DNA of 64,000 nucleotides from Meconema thalassinum (Eukaryota > Arthropoda > Insecta > Orthoptera > Tettigoniidae): NCBI GenBank assembly GCA_946902985.2, contig OX336395.1:288171065-288235064 (forward strand), read 5' to 3'. The notes beneath the pieces are model-generated. The model saw nothing but the letters and a program-made list of their open reading frames with translations. It was not told the origin of the DNA and ran no database searches. This document shows positions 9,837-21,406 of this stretch, one piece after another. Both the position numbers and the translations under genes were made by a program. Position 1 is the first letter of the stretch, and each line of letters begins with the position of its first letter.

Positions 9837-10953
9837 TTCGGAGGAATTCCTTTCTAAATTTCCGTTAACTTCAGTCTATAACGACTCAGTAGAACATCTT
9901 CAAGAAAGCAATTCTATCAAAACTCTAGGCATCTATTGGAGTCCTCAAAAGGATTTTTTCTTTTTCAAAATTAATCTCAGTGACATCCAACCGCAAACTA
10001 AGCGGCAAATTTTGTCTGAGATTGCAAAGATATTTGATCCTCTCCAATTTTTGGCGCCAATCATCGTCACGGCAAAGCTTTTCATGCAAGACCTTTGGTC
10101 CTTGAAAACTGGCTGGGATGAACCAGTTCCATCAGAATTGCAAAAAAAAAAATGGATTTCTTATAGAAATAGTTTGGAAGATCTTTCCAATGTTACTATC
10201 CCGCGAGTGATTATTCCCTTTCCCTCCTGTGGAGGATATGAACTTCATATTTTTGCTGATAGCTCACTGAAAGCTTATGGATGTTGTGAGTATATTGTTT
10301 GCCGTAATTTTGTCCAATCATATTTCTTTTCCAATTTAGTTTGCGCTAAGTCTAAAGTGGCCCCTCTTAAATCTTTATCCTTGCCACGACTGGAACTTTG
10401 TGCTGCCCTTCTGGTGGTTGAATTATCAGTCAAAATCCGTCAATCCTTAATAGTTCGATTTATTAAAACTTACTTTTGGAGTGACTCAGCCATCACTTTG
10501 GCATGGATTGCCAATCCTCCCTCACATTGGCAGGTGTTTGTAGCTAATAGAGTGTCCAAATTTCAACAATTATCTGATCTTGAACAAAGGCATCATGTAT
10601 CTGGCAAGGAGAACCCTGCAGATGTCATTTCTCGGGGATGTTCCCCTCTTATGTTGGCTAACCTGACATCATACTGGCACGGCCCCCATTGGCTTCTGCA
10701 AGAATCTTCCGCTTGGCCAAATTTTCCTCTTCCGGAGTTATCAGACTTGCCGGATGCTGGTAAGATTACTGGATCTTCTCTTCTCGTTTCCGACTCTCCC
10801 CTTCTCTTCCAGCGATATTTCTCTTTCCATAAATTGGTGAGGGTTATGGCTTATCTCCTTCGATGGAAATATTTTGCGGTAGAACAACCCCTTATTCCTA
10901 TGCCATATTTAACCCTTTCTGAATTAGGTTTAGCCACTACAAAAATCTTATGA
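9799..10953 (+). pseudogene. pol: Peptidase_A17/RNase H segment of BEL element 1
   Basis: This 384-codon stretch is the longest intact piece of the element. It carries TKRQILSEIAKIFDPLQFLA, the signature connecting the reverse transcriptase to the RNase H-like part in BEL/Pao (Pfam Peptidase_A17). It then has HIFADSSLKAYGC, SLPRLELCAALLVVEL, FWSDSAITLAWI and ENPADVISRG. The order and spacing match residues of about 227 to 430 in the long ORF of element 2. It ends at a stop at 10951-10953. A second in-frame stop follows at about 11015 before the integrase begins in the same frame. Confidence 0.92.
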
Positions 10954-11049
10954 CTTACTCAACGAGAAATATTCTCTGAAGAATGTCAGATATTGTCCCA
11001 AGGTCAATCACTTTAGAAATCGAGTAGGCTTTCCTCACTCGCCCCTTTT

Positions 11050-12267
11050 TTGGATGCTGATGGTTTACCAAGAGTAGGAGGACGTTTATCTTTGTCTGAA
11101 CATTCTGAGGATAAAAAACATCCAATTATTCTTCCCTCAATGCATCATGTCACCTCCTTAGTTATTCGTCAGTATCATTACCAGCATCTTCATGCTGGAA
11201 CTCGCACATTACTTTCTGTCATTCGTGAAAGGTATTGGCCCATAAACGGAGTGCATGAAGTTACCTCTGTTATCCGGAAGTGCATTCCATGTTTTAAATC
11301 CAACCCTAAGATTACCGCTCAGCTCATGGGTGATCTTCTCAAGTTTAGGTCAGAGCCTGCTAGACCTTTTACCTTTACGGGGGTTGATTATTCCGGGCCT
11401 TTTGTTTATAGAAAAAATCTCCTGAAGCAAAAAGGTGTATTTTTGGAAAGCTATATATTTCGCTTTTTGTATGTATGGTCACCGGAGCAGTTCACTTAGA
11501 ACAGGTTACCAATACTCTACTGCTTATTTTTTGGCAGCTTTTGCCAGATTTTCTGCCCGTAGGGTTCTTCCTTCAGAAGTGTTCTCGGATAATGCTAAAA
11601 ATGTTGTCGGAGCTTCTGAACAAATTAAGAGAGCTCTTACTCATAATTCAGCGTTGGAAAGGATTACTGATTATGCTCACCAGAGAAATTTCATGTGGCA
11701 CGTTATCCCCCCTTATGCACCTCATCAAGGTGGGCGTAGGGAGTCTTGTGTTAAGCTCACCAAGAAGCACCTTAGACGTGTTTGTCGCCACACACACCTT
11801 TCTCATGAAGAATTTAATTCTTTAATTATTTTTATTGAGGGCATAATTAATTCCCGTCCTTTATCACCCTTATCTCATGATCCTTCAGATCTTCTGCCAT
11901 TAACGCCAGGCCATTTTCTTATCGGTGGTCCATTGACTGCCTCTCCCCCTTTGTTATATTCTAATTCTGTATCTTCTTTAGCCATTTCTTGGCGCAAAAT
12001 TGAAAGTTTGCGCAATAATTTTTGGCACCGCTGGAGGTTGGAGTACCTCGGATGGCTTCAGCAGCGAGGTAAATGGCGTGTTTCCTGCTCTAGGGGGACT
12101 TAGTCCTTTTGAAAGATCCCAGTCCCCCTTTTGTGTGGAATTTGGGTAGGGTTGTTGAGTGCTTTCCTGGCAGAGATGGTAGGGTCCACGTGGTAAAACT
12201 ACAAACTTCTGCTGGTCATTTTCTCAGGCCAATCACTATGCTTGCTCCTTTACCACGCAAAGCCTAA
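11050..12267 (+). pseudogene. pol: Integrase and C-terminal DUF5641-like domain of BEL element 1
   Basis: The N-terminal HHCC zinc-binding part is readable at 11130-11300 (H-x-H in QYHYQHLHAGTR, C-x2-C in KCIPCFK). The DDE residues sit in FTGVDYSGPF, FSDNAK and GGRRESCVKL. Two frameshifts lie between about 11435 and 11500. The C-terminal part has IESLRNNFWHRWRLEYL, followed after another shift at about 12100 by a VECFPGRDGRV-type block ending at a stop at 12265-12267. It would have inserted the cDNA. It is dead in this copy. Confidence 0.92.
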
Positions 12268-12311
12268 CTCCTGCGCTTTCTATCTGCAATTTTCTCTCGC
12301 CCCTCCAAGCA
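12268..12311 (+). other. Junction between pol end and 3' LTR of element 1
   Basis: Forty-four pyrimidine-leaning bases separate the pol stop from the 3' LTR. A purine-rich polypurine tract, expected here for plus-strand priming, is not visible. Confidence 0.6.
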
Positions 12312-13588
12312 TTTTCGCTTCTGCGAATAGTTTTGTAAGTTTTTGTTTCTCATTCGGTTTGAAACATTTGTTTATTATATCTGCCCCGTTTTTTTACTTC
12401 GCTCGTAATTGCTGTGAGAACGCGGTCTTATGTATTTATTTTCTTTACATACAACTTTTGTATCAGTTGTATTTATGTGTTCAATTACTCTTGTTGCAAT
12501 AACTTACCTTTTCGGAAGTATGTTATAGTAAACCTCTCTCTCCCAATATCACGATTGTACTAAGCTGAGCTGTCACGTTCCCCTGGCTTCGTGCGCTATG
12601 CTATGCGCCGATTGGCTCCTGGCTTCTCCCTCCAGCTTTGGTAACGCCGCCTTCCTATGAGGTCATACCAGCTATAAAACAGCTGGCCTTTCGGCCTCCT
12701 GGATCGACTCTTCTCCGCTGGTCAACACTGCTCGCTACGTACCTGCTGGGGTTATTGCCCTCTCGGGGTACCTCTTGCAGCCGGAGGCTCTTCTCCGCCG
12801 TCAACATCTCTCTTCTGGATCTGGCTGCCTGCCTGGACAGTCTAAACTCATCGGCCTTCACTTGGGCCGAATCTTCAACACGGATCTACTCTGCAAGTCT
12901 TGATTATAAGGACATAACTTCACCAGCCGAGAGAGTTACTACCAAGAGACTCCTCTTTGCTGGTCTCTCTTTTATAAGGAGAATCTACCATCATCAACAC
13001 TGGTTCCGAACCCGGAACCCTGGAGTATGCCTGACTGACCTCGCACAAGCCCCAAGCGGGCGCACTACGCTACAGCCAGCTACTGATGTCCTCAAGTAGC
13101 CGGCTTACCTTTGGAAGATGTGTAAGGAGATCTGATACATCCCGTATCACACATCAGAAAAGGTGGTAACCCTTTCACTCCAAACACCTTGCCCGGATTC
13201 TTTCCGTAATAAGAGTATTTAGTTTTAATTCTACTCTGAGATGGATTTAAATTATTATTGTAGGTTATTTTATTATGCTCTTTTTATTCAGTAATTTTGA
13301 ATTTAATACTTTATAGGGAGTTACAGCTTGCAAGCAATTTACGTTTCCTGGAGAAACGAGTAATTTTTAGTTGTTATTGTTTCTTATTGTCAATTTTAAG
13401 GCAATTTCTTTGAAAGTATTCATTCCTTGCAATATATTTGCTTTACAATAAATAAATATAATTAAAATCTAAGTTTTAACATTTTGGTCTCTTCCCGCAC
13501 TTTCCTTTGTTATAATATGTCTTGGCCTGAAACCTCATTCTTTCGAAACCCCCTTGATGTACCACATCCATTATGGCACACCTTTCCA
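12312..13588 (+). repeat. 3' LTR of BEL element 1
   Basis: Aligns end to end with 5789-7061. The first bases are TTTTCGC where the 5' copy has TGTTCGC, so the terminal TG is mutated. The right end CTTTCCA is kept and is followed by the CAAAC duplication. The 153-codon frame is present at 12638-13099 without an ATG start. Confidence 0.92.
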
Positions 13589-13593
13589 CAAAC
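13589..13593 (+). repeat. 3' target-site duplication of BEL element 1 (CAAAC)
   Basis: Exact repeat of 5784-5788, directly after the LTR-terminal CA. Confidence 0.88.
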
Positions 13594-13752
13594 TATGTTA
13601 ATTAATTTAATTGAAATATATATATATATTTACCATAGGTATACACACACAGAATACAGCTCTTTTTGTTTATGTTTGCTTGTTATAGTGTTTAAATATA
13701 ACTCTTGTTGAAAATTATGTTTAGGGGATGGGGGTTTTGCTACGTTGACCCA

Positions 13753-14403
13753 TTACACAATAATACCAGCTTTACGAAGTTCATCTTCTATTTTTAATAG
13801 CTCTTCCTCATAACCAATATGACCAGCCTGTTTACAGGCATGCAAGAGCTGTGTCCACAGTCTGTTCAATGGTTTGAGTTGCTTTGATAGTGTTGAAAGC
13901 TTGTTTTTAGATGTGCTAGAGTGCTTTAACATTGTTATGATATTATTATCACCATCACCATACTTTTCACCTTCCCCCACCAACTTCTTGATGGAGTTGT
14001 CGTCTCTGATAGAGTTGAAGGCTTTTGAGATGTGGGTGTGTGTCTGAACATGGGTTTTACACGAGGTGTTAAAGGTTTCTCACTAAACAACTCGCTAACA
14101 GCACGAGTTCGTTGTAGTGTATTAAACTTGAGGTTAATATTATCTTGAGCAGCATTATCTTTTTCTTGGACATGGTTTTTGCTTTGGTTTGGGGTTTCCT
14201 TACATTTAGACTAGCATGATTATTAAGTTTAAATCGTGATTGTTTGAAGAAAGTATGTCCAATCCTTTTGTCTTAAGCATTCCTCGACACTGTTTCGATC
14301 GTTGCTTTGAACAGTGCCAAATATCAGTCCCATTTTTATTGCTTCGTTTCACAATATATGAATATCCTTTATAGTACGCATAAGGCTTACCATACCTAGT
14401 CAC
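13753..14403 (-). pseudogene. FLYWCH-type zinc-finger protein pseudogene
   Basis: Reading leftward from about 14403, the minus strand gives TRYGKPYAYYKGYSYIVKRS, then DIWHCSKQRSKQCRGMLKTK and SSNNHDLN. This matches a FLYWCH zinc finger: GKP, Y-x-GY-x-Y, W-x-C, C, LKTKG and a distal histidine. A stop and frame change follow. A second segment in another frame reads NLKFNTLQRTRAVSELFSEK. After another shift, the segment at 13983-13753 carries KKLVGEGEKYGDGDNNIITM and ends EDELRKAGIIV. At least two frameshifts make it a pseudogene. FLYWCH domains occur in insect chromatin proteins and in mobile-element-related proteins. I cannot tell which this came from. Confidence 0.62.
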
Positions 14404-14480
14404 TGATACTTACATATCAACTGACAAGCATAAACTAATCTCTAGTAAAAACAACTTGGTAATAACAACACAAGTTTAAT

Positions 14481-14750
14481 GTGGGAGCATATATAGATGT
14501 AAGAGTGGGAGCAAAGGCGGGAGCAAAGTTGGGGGTAAAAGTGTGAGCAAATGTGGGAGCAGAAAGAGGGAGCAAATATGGAATAAAAAGTGCGAGCAAA
14601 AAGGTGGGAGCAAAAAGTGGGAGCAAATGTGGGAGAGAACGTGGGAGCAAAAAGTGGGAGCAAATATAAGAGCAAATGTGGGAGCAAAGCAAGTAGAAAA
14701 AGTGGGAGCAAATATGCTAACAAATATGTCAACAAATATGGCAACAAAAG
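14481..14750 (+). repeat. GGGAGCAAA minisatellite
   Basis: The tract repeats GTGGGAGCAAA(A/T) with spacing of about 10 to 19 bases and small insertions. Both strands are open because the unit avoids stops, which creates several spurious 80-100 residue frames. A short island of the same unit recurs at 15378-15413, on the far side of the CCTAA tract. Confidence 0.9.
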
Positions 14751-14857
14751 TAAATATACAATTCAAGGTAGTTTAAATTGCAAAGAAATTATGGAAACAA
14801 ATATAAGAGACAAAGTGGTGTTTTTCTAAAACAACTAGACATCACAAACTTAGTCAT

Positions 14858-15097
14858 AACCTACCCTAACCAAACTTCACATAACCTAACTTCACCTAAC
14901 CCAACTTCACCTAACCTAACCCAACTTCACCTAACCTAACCTAACTTCACCTAACCTAACCTAACACAACTTCACCTAACCTAACCCAACTTCACCTAAC
15001 CTAACCTAACTTGACCTAACTTCACCTAACCTAACGTAACCTATCATAACTTCACCTAACCTAACATTACCTAACCTCACTTCACCTAACCTAACCT
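14858..15097. repeat. CCTAA-rich tract (interstitial telomere-like repeat)
   Basis: About 240 bp of CCTAAC units grouped in ones to threes and separated by CTTCA or ACTTCA spacers, giving a higher unit close to CTTCACCTAACCTAAC. CCTAA is the complement of TTAGG, the ancestral insect telomere repeat. It is not a pure telomere array and sits among other repeats, so it is interstitial or a telomere-derived minisatellite. Confidence 0.82.
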
Positions 15098-15127
15098 TCC
15101 AACTCTCAGATCAAAATTAAATTCTGG

Positions 15128-15200
15128 GCATAGTCGAGTTGGAACCCAATACCTCAGGGATAACACCCAAGTACACTAGCCACTACACCGAGAGATGGGG
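15128..15200 (-). mobile_element. tRNA-derived SINE head, antisense
   Basis: On the minus strand the block reads CTCTCGGTGTAGTGGCTAGT, an A-box-like stretch (TAGTGGCTAGTG). About 40 bases later comes GGGTTCCAACTC, a diverged B-box. That spacing fits a tRNA-derived RNA polymerase III promoter. No tail or target duplication was identified. Confidence 0.55.
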
Positions 15201-15786
15201 CAAATTATCATGCAACACAACACAGAAATAAAAGTTTCCTGTATTGTAACTCATTGGCTGACAACCACAGTTGGGAATTTAAACCCAAGACCTTAGGACT
15301 TTTGTTTTGAACATTATCAGAAATATTATTACATTTACATTTTGCCACTACTTATAATTATAAGAGTTAGCATTAATACGGGAGCAAAAGTAGGAGCAAA
15401 TGTGGGAGCAAATCAGCTCACCTCGGATATCACCAGTGAGTGCTCATATCCACCGCTAGACAGAGGCAACATAATTTGCGTGTCGCATTTGACTATGTGA
15501 TAAAGTTTTACCGCATGAAAACGTGCTTGTATAAGCTGTGTATATAAATTTAATATTCAATTAACCACTAAGTGTTCAGAACTAACATGTACAGCCTTGT
15601 CTAGGGTATAGAGGATCCTTAGATAGAGAGACTGTCTAACCCACAAGTGTAAAGCCTTGCCATATGCCAGCTAAAAGACAAAAAAACTGAGCCTACAAAA
15701 CAATTCCTGCCTTCAATGGTTCCAGACAAAAATGGACTTACTGAATATGAAACGTATTTTAAAGGTGGTCTTTTCCCCTGCAACAA
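15201..15786. other. AT-rich intergenic stretch with minisatellite island
   Basis: Nothing coding. It includes the second GGGAGCAAA island (15378-15413). Confidence 0.5.
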
Positions 15787-16200
15787 CACTATTTACTTTT
15801 TAAGGGTGAAATGATCTACCCAGGTAAAAGCGTATATCATGACCAATTTGTTAAACTATCACACCTAATTTTACGGTTCTTAGTTTTCAAGGTATCGATT
15901 TTTCAATTTGGGGGCAGTTTTCACCCTCAACCGCCCCCCCTGCTATTATTCATCAAAACAAAAGATCTCAGATTCATTAATCATTGTAAGTGTTTAATAC
16001 GTTTTCCCCATAACATGACTATTTACTGTTTTAGGGGTGAAATGACCAATCGAGGTAAAAGCCTGTATCATGACCTTTCTTTCGTAAGCTATCACGCTTA
16101 ATTTTAGGTTCCATAGTTACCAAGATATTGATTTTCCAAATTTGGGGGGTAGTTTCACCCTACAAAGGGGGACGTCGCCCCAAGTGCTAGGACCCCTCAT
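15787..16200 (+). repeat. Repeat family C, 230 bp unit in two copies
   Basis: ACTATTTAC, then a GGGTGAAATGA(T/C)C block, then GGTAAAAGC, ATCATGACC and TTTCACCCT recur in the same order from 15788 and 16018, giving a period of 230 bp. The right copy is shorter. The 60-96 residue open frame across it does not resemble a protein I know. Confidence 0.8.
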
Positions 16201-16349
16201 ACAAGTCCCTAGCAAGATTGGATCGTGAGATATTAACAAAAGTGTAGTTAGGCCCTTTGGACAAAAATGAATCATACATTCAAAAAAAGGGCGTCACCTC
16301 AAGTGCGGGCAAAATCCCATCAGGGGTTCAGAAAATATTAACAAAAATA
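16201..16349. repeat. Diverged repeat fragment shared with 42330
   Basis: AGTTAGGCCCTTTGG at about 16248 recurs at about 42333 in the same orientation. The surrounding bases are only loosely similar, so this is a relic of the degenerate repeat at 41900-42650. Confidence 0.45.
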
Positions 16350-16771
16350 GGTTAGCGAGATACTAAAAAGCGGATGACCTATTAGTTTTTTGTTCTTTAA
16401 TAAATATTTAAAAAACTCATCTATAAAACATTTAAAAAGCCCGCTCTCTTACAAAAGCCCCCAAGTGCGCATACATACAAAAAACACTACTTCACCGCCA
16501 GGTAAGGGTAGTTTTTATTTTGGGGTGGACATACCTCATCCATAGAAACGGAGAGTTCACCACGAGTCCTACGACACCCCATATGTTTAAATCGCATTAT
16601 TGGCTAGCGAGATACTAAAAAGCGGATGACCTATTAGTTTTTAGGTTATTAAATAAATATAAAAACATCTATAAATAAGCATTTAAAAAGCCCGCTCTCT
16701 TAAAAAAATCCCCCAAGTGCGCATACATAAAAAACACTACTTTACCCCCTGATAAGGGTAGTTTTTATTTT
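16350..16771 (-). repeat. Satellite family A, inverted copy (about 1.7 units)
   Basis: The reverse complement of the units at 1-942. GCGAGATACTAAAAAGCGGA occurs at 16355 and 16607 (period 252). AAAAAGCCCGCTCTC, CACCACGAGTCCTACGACAC and TGGGGTGGACATACCTCATC match the left array. The second unit is cut at 16771. Confidence 0.95.
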
Positions 16772-19330
16772 CCTTTCATTAACGTCATACAAACTTTTTT
16801 CTAGAATTCACCGTTTCCAAAATAGCATCAATTTCAAAAACAATAATTTTCAAAAAAAAAGTTAAAATACCAACACACATACTAGGCAAAGAGGACATCA
16901 TCTCAACGCCAACACCACCTCGGTCGTTAAAATCCGATCATGCGTTCGGGAGATATCGGCAAAGTTCGTATGAAAATAGGAGACTAAGCAGAAGTCCCCT
17001 TTTAGCACAACTACCATGCTTTACGCATCTCCAATCGAGATGGGTATAACACAAGGCTGCATTCGAATGCCTCTCCCGGGAAACGCAAGTGCATGTATTC
17101 TAATCGTGAAGCCTTTTCGTGCATCCAGCGACCGCGAGGATGGAGTTTGGAACCTGGTTGGAGGAAGGAGATCCTGAGTTCGAGACCCGGACAGCTTATG
17201 GATGGGAATTATGTCCTGGTGAAGTACGCAGTGGATTACTTTTGCATAATAATATCCTTTTATAAACATCGCTACGAATCCTGGCAGAAGGTAGAAGACA
17301 TACAGTATACTTAGTGGTGGCTGGTGGGTATTTGAAAGTAACCATAGTTGCCTTATTTTCTTTAGAATATTAGCATGGATGGACAGAAGTATAGGTTCGA
17401 CACTCTGTCGTATCTGACTTCCTGGCCAATCTGGATTTGGTTTTGGGTTAACCAAATTCATCCAATTCTGTAGTTTTGGTAACTATGCTTGATTCTAGTA
17501 CATTTCTTTTTGATATTAATGCATATTTTCATTGTCGTGAAGACTCATCACAGGGGAAGATCTATATATGTTCGATAGAGTTAAGAACTATTTCGTGCCT
17601 ACTCCACATTGTTTTTGTTCACTTGAGCACTTTGATATTTTGATTTATGAGAGTGTCTTTGATACACTCCGATATGAGCTACGTTGATGAGATTAATTTT
17701 CTGTTTGAAGAAAATAGTTAAATATTTTTAAATGTCATTTGGACATTAGAAGTTTTCTGATGTTGGATTTGTGAATAACTATGTTCAGTTATTTTTTGGA
17801 AGACTTCATACTACTCCGTAGAGCGAGAGATATTACCGATACTGCCTAATGAATCAATAGTTCTCTTAAAAACACTCAGCTGTTTTCCAGATTCATGGCG
17901 TACGAAGTATTACTAAATCATTCTCGAGTTCGCCTGATTGGGGGGGGGGGAGAGTCTTCATAATTAGTTGAATTTGATCAACTTTCGCTCTAATCCAGAT
18001 CACTTTCTCTTGTGACTTTCGATAGTTTGAGGCACTATTTATGCAGTTAATATTTATGATTCTACGATATTAGAGAGAGCTTATTGGCAAGCAGCAACGC
18101 TCATTTACTAGCAATTCCTAGATACCACTTCAAGAAATTCTAGATTAATATTAAGAACAATTGTTATGAATAAAGTGAGGCAAAGCTTAAAGTTCAATAG
18201 GGTCATTTTCTACTACATTTTCTATTTTCGACACAAGTGCAATTTACTTCAGTATTTATATTCACAATGAATGCCAACTATTTTGTGCAGCAATGACGAG
18301 CAATTGAGATCACTGTTGGATCTATTTGATATAGGGTCGCCATTAAGGAGGTGTACTCATCGTCAAGCATATTTAGGAAAATGCTATTGTAGTTGTTTAT
18401 GGATACACTGTTATGGCATCGTGCTAGTGAAAGCACATATTTGAGATTGTGTGATAATCCACAGCGGGTTTAATTAAGGTCAATCCTTACATGGAATTTT
18501 GGGACCAGATGTTTGAGTATAGCATCTATGTATTAAGCACTCTTATGAATAAACTGAGTAGAACACTGTGTCATAATCATTATTAAATAGTTGGAATTAA
18601 TCCATGAAAGTAATTAACAATTATCAATAAATGCATAATTCAATTACGATTGAAATTTTCCATACGGATAGACAAATTCATACTTCTTATTAACTTAGAT
18701 GTTTGTTAGATTATATCACGATATAGGAATAGCGAAGCCGATTAAAGACAGTAAATCTTGGGATGGAAGGTTGAATCAAGTCTTGTAAAAAGTTAATAAG
18801 AGTACACATTAGGTGTAACTCAACGTTCTGTATAAAATGTATCTACTTATTATATTGCTGATTGAGAATAATGTTGAAACATAATAATTTTATAACCATG
18901 ATAATTACGTCAATTAACTCATTATATCGTCGACGGCCAATTTCAATTAAAACAGGGTTGTATAGATTTTGTATGTATGTGTCGAGATAGACACTTGATT
19001 TCTTGCCACAGTTGTAGGCATTACCAGTCAATTTTTGCTGCACGCATTTAAGATTTTTACCCATTTCTTGTCTTTCCAAATGGATGCTAGGATTTTGTCC
19101 AGATGTGATACTTTTTCTGAATAAATTATTTTTCTTTTAAAATTCTCCTACGTGATGCTTTATAGTGTATTAAGAAGGACATCGCTGGGTATTTCGAAGA
19201 ATTCCACTCTCCCGAGGTGCTCCATTCGTGGAAATCTCTTGTTCTCTGAGCTATTATGCGAATTAGTCCATGGTCTTTCTTAATGCCATCTTGTTAGATA
19301 TAATTGAGTGCCTTTATCCCATTGACATGT
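16772..19330. other. AT-rich intergenic region, no gene recognised
   Basis: At 16936 there is a GATCATGCGTTCGGGAGATA phrase, related to one at about 42556. About 17040-17320 contains CCTGAGTTCGAGACCCGG, which resembles a B-box and may be a decayed SINE. A run of G lies at about 17941-17950. From 17470 to 19330 the sequence is AT-rich and featureless. The 78-codon minus-strand frame at 18843-19079 has no recognisable domain. Confidence 0.4.
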
Positions 19331-20340
19331 TAGTAGGACTTAGGGTTTTTTAGCCAGGGTTTTTCAGATTCTACGATCCGGCTGACTTCGTGGGATTCGA
19401 CAGGTGATGGTAGGTAAATTCGGGCGCAGTACTAAAGACAGAAACTTTCCAATTTGCATTAATGTCTATCAGTCTCCTTCTCTTTCAAAATGTCCCTTTG
19501 TTGAACAGAATATTATTAATATTGTGTTGTTTTATGGAAGTGTGTTATGTTTAGATTAGTAAAAAACAAAACTGAACTTTTGTACGAAATTATCCAACGA
19601 AAAATGCTTGAAATAGCACCATGTAGAATCAATCAGCGAAAAAATATAGGTGTATCTTCCAAATGTTTAATTTCTTTAATGAATTAATTTATTGTTGTAA
19701 GGTAATTAAAACTGACTTTAAAGGATGTGAATAGTATGCAAAATAAGAAAGACATTTTTTGAAAAATGTATGTTCGAGATATCCCAGCAAAACTTTAGGG
19801 TGATCTCAGCACCCCACCTAACCACTTATGTAATTTGAAACCACCTAACAACTTAAAGGTTAATCTAGTATACGCAATAATTACAAGTTTATATAAATTA
19901 TATTTGAGTTTAAACCTGGTCTGAGTCCAAAAATTTAGCAGCAACTACTCTCTTAGCCGCATAGCACTCTCTAAAATTTCATTGCTTTAAAGGTTGCATC
20001 AGTGGCATAGCTTTAATTTTTTTAGCCACGGCCGCCCCCTGTTTGTATTCTTCCAACTGGGTTAATTATTTAATCTTGAAGAGTTTACTCTCAATTATTG
20101 TCGAAGTTAGCTACTTTCTCCATATTCTCGCACTTGATATTTGCTTATGGCAGCAACTTGAGATGCGCCTCGTGAACTTTGTTGACTATTTCTTTCGCTT
20201 GTTGTGCTCTTATCAAAAAATGATCAATAGGAAAAATAATAGAAATGAGCATTCTCAAGTAAGTGGGCTTAAAAGTGTTACAATCAGTTTTGTATATGCT
20301 AACCTGTTACTGTAGTGTCGATAGTAGCATGTGTTTTTGT
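19331..20340. other. Intergenic sequence with a motif shared with 63.5 kb
   Basis: ATTCGGGCGCAGTAC at 19418-19432 is repeated exactly at 63576-63590, in the same orientation. Upstream, both copies have GATTC and CTACGATCC phrases in altered order. A minus-strand GGCGGCCGTGGCTAAA lies at 20022-20037 (SINE-like core). The rest is AT-rich without genes. A 90-codon frame at 20043-20315 lacks any domain I know. Confidence 0.4.
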
Positions 20341-20520
20341 AATTTAGGTGAGGTCTGGGAAGCAGGCGACCGTGGCCTGAGGTTGGGAACCCTACCGGCA
20401 TTTTCATGAAGTGGGAAACCACTCTAATGCACTTCTTGCCTAGATGAGGTGGGAATCGAATCCACCTCTTCTCAGTTTTCCCTCACTAGGCTTAGTGCGT
20501 CCCGTCAAGGTAAAAGCAAG
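20341..20520. mobile_element. SINE-like element fragment
   Basis: The block holds GCGACCGTGGCCTGAGG, GTGGGAAACCAC and TGGGAATCGAATCCACC. The last, read on the minus strand, is a B-box-like GGATTCGATTCCC. The GGGAAACCAC phrase recurs at about 38432 and 40009, so this is a dispersed retroposon family. Boundaries are approximate. Confidence 0.5.
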
Positions 20521-20689
20521 ACATTAAAAATGCTCCTGTTAGGTCATGTACACATATTCTCGCCTGATGTTAACTAGAGACATATCTTCCCCTTATTATT
20601 TCCGTTGTTAACTAGGTCAGGGTTAATATGCAATTAAGGTGTATGTGATGTGTGTTTTTTAAGGCTGAATGCCATTCCTAACGCCATCC

Positions 20690-21406
20690 TCACTATAGAA
20701 GCTTTTTGTTGTGTGGCCTCCTGAGAGGCTGAGTGCCGGTCTTTCTAGTCGACGCCCGTGGGCAACCTGCGCGTGGGAATGAGATATAAAATGAATAAAT
20801 AAAGATAAATGAAACTAAACAAGAATGTAAGAGGAAGCTGCTGTGGCCTGTCAGAAGGTACTGTGCCCTTATTTACCAGTGATGTGACAGCCAGAATCCC
20901 AAGATGACAATGGGTCGATGCAATCGGCAATACCCCGGCTAAAAATACTTAACATCACAGCTAGCACATCACACACTGAAAATGGGGAACATATAAGGGT
21001 GAATCTATCAACAAAATATATACTACGGTCTGCCCTCACCAGGACCGAAAGCAACTAAACAAACAAGGAGAGCTAGAGAACTCTATAATCTCGGGTAACA
21101 TAGGAATATGAAGTGGGAAAATAGGCATTGCTTCTATATCTTGACCATAATATTCATACAAACTTCCCACTAAGATAAATCATAACGATAAGTTCTATAA
21201 AAACGTTACAAGCATACGAAAAAACGTGCCTCCGTTTATTCAATAAAGCCTCCGTATCTGTCTCCTCAGACTACTTATTACAGCACAAATGAATAACAAC
21301 ATCTTCAAGTTCCAATCTTAGTGTCGATAGACACTACTAAAGCCTCCACCGAAAATAAAATTAACATCCACCAGCAAAATAATCATTAATTAATTTTCCA
21401 CCAACA
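20690..21406. other. Dispersed-repeat fragments left of BEL element 2
   Basis: At 20745-20810 the phrases GTCGACGCCCGTGGGCAACC and TGCGCGTGGGAATGAGAT resemble a 3' end I associate with arthropod retroposons. The remainder (20820-21406) holds no gene. Confidence 0.4.

Larger units (their letters stand above)
5789..13588 (+). mobile_element. BEL/Pao LTR retrotransposon, element 1 (7.8 kb, degraded coding region)
   Basis: The element has two LTRs, a 5 bp target duplication, a gag-like region with a DUF1759-type domain, aspartic protease, reverse transcriptase, Peptidase_A17/RNase H, integrase and a C-terminal DUF5641-like domain, all on the plus strand. That domain order defines BEL/Pao. The LTRs differ at roughly 60 of about 1,270 positions by eye (about 95% identity). 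The coding region carries many frameshifts and stops. There is no envelope gene. It is an older insertion than BEL element 2. Confidence 0.95.

Noticed and set aside
12104..12310. Envelope gene after pol in BEL element 1
   Set aside because: Only the broken C-terminal DUF5641-like tail lies between integrase and the 3' LTR. There is no room for an envelope frame.
14435..14829. Cysteine/histidine-rich 80-100 residue proteins on both strands
   Set aside because: Translations of the GGGAGCAAA minisatellite. The apparent C-S-H-x-x-C-S-H pattern only reflects the repeat unit.
14858..15097. A true chromosome end
   Set aside because: The CCTAA units are interrupted by CTTCA spacers and unique sequence continues on both sides for many kilobases.
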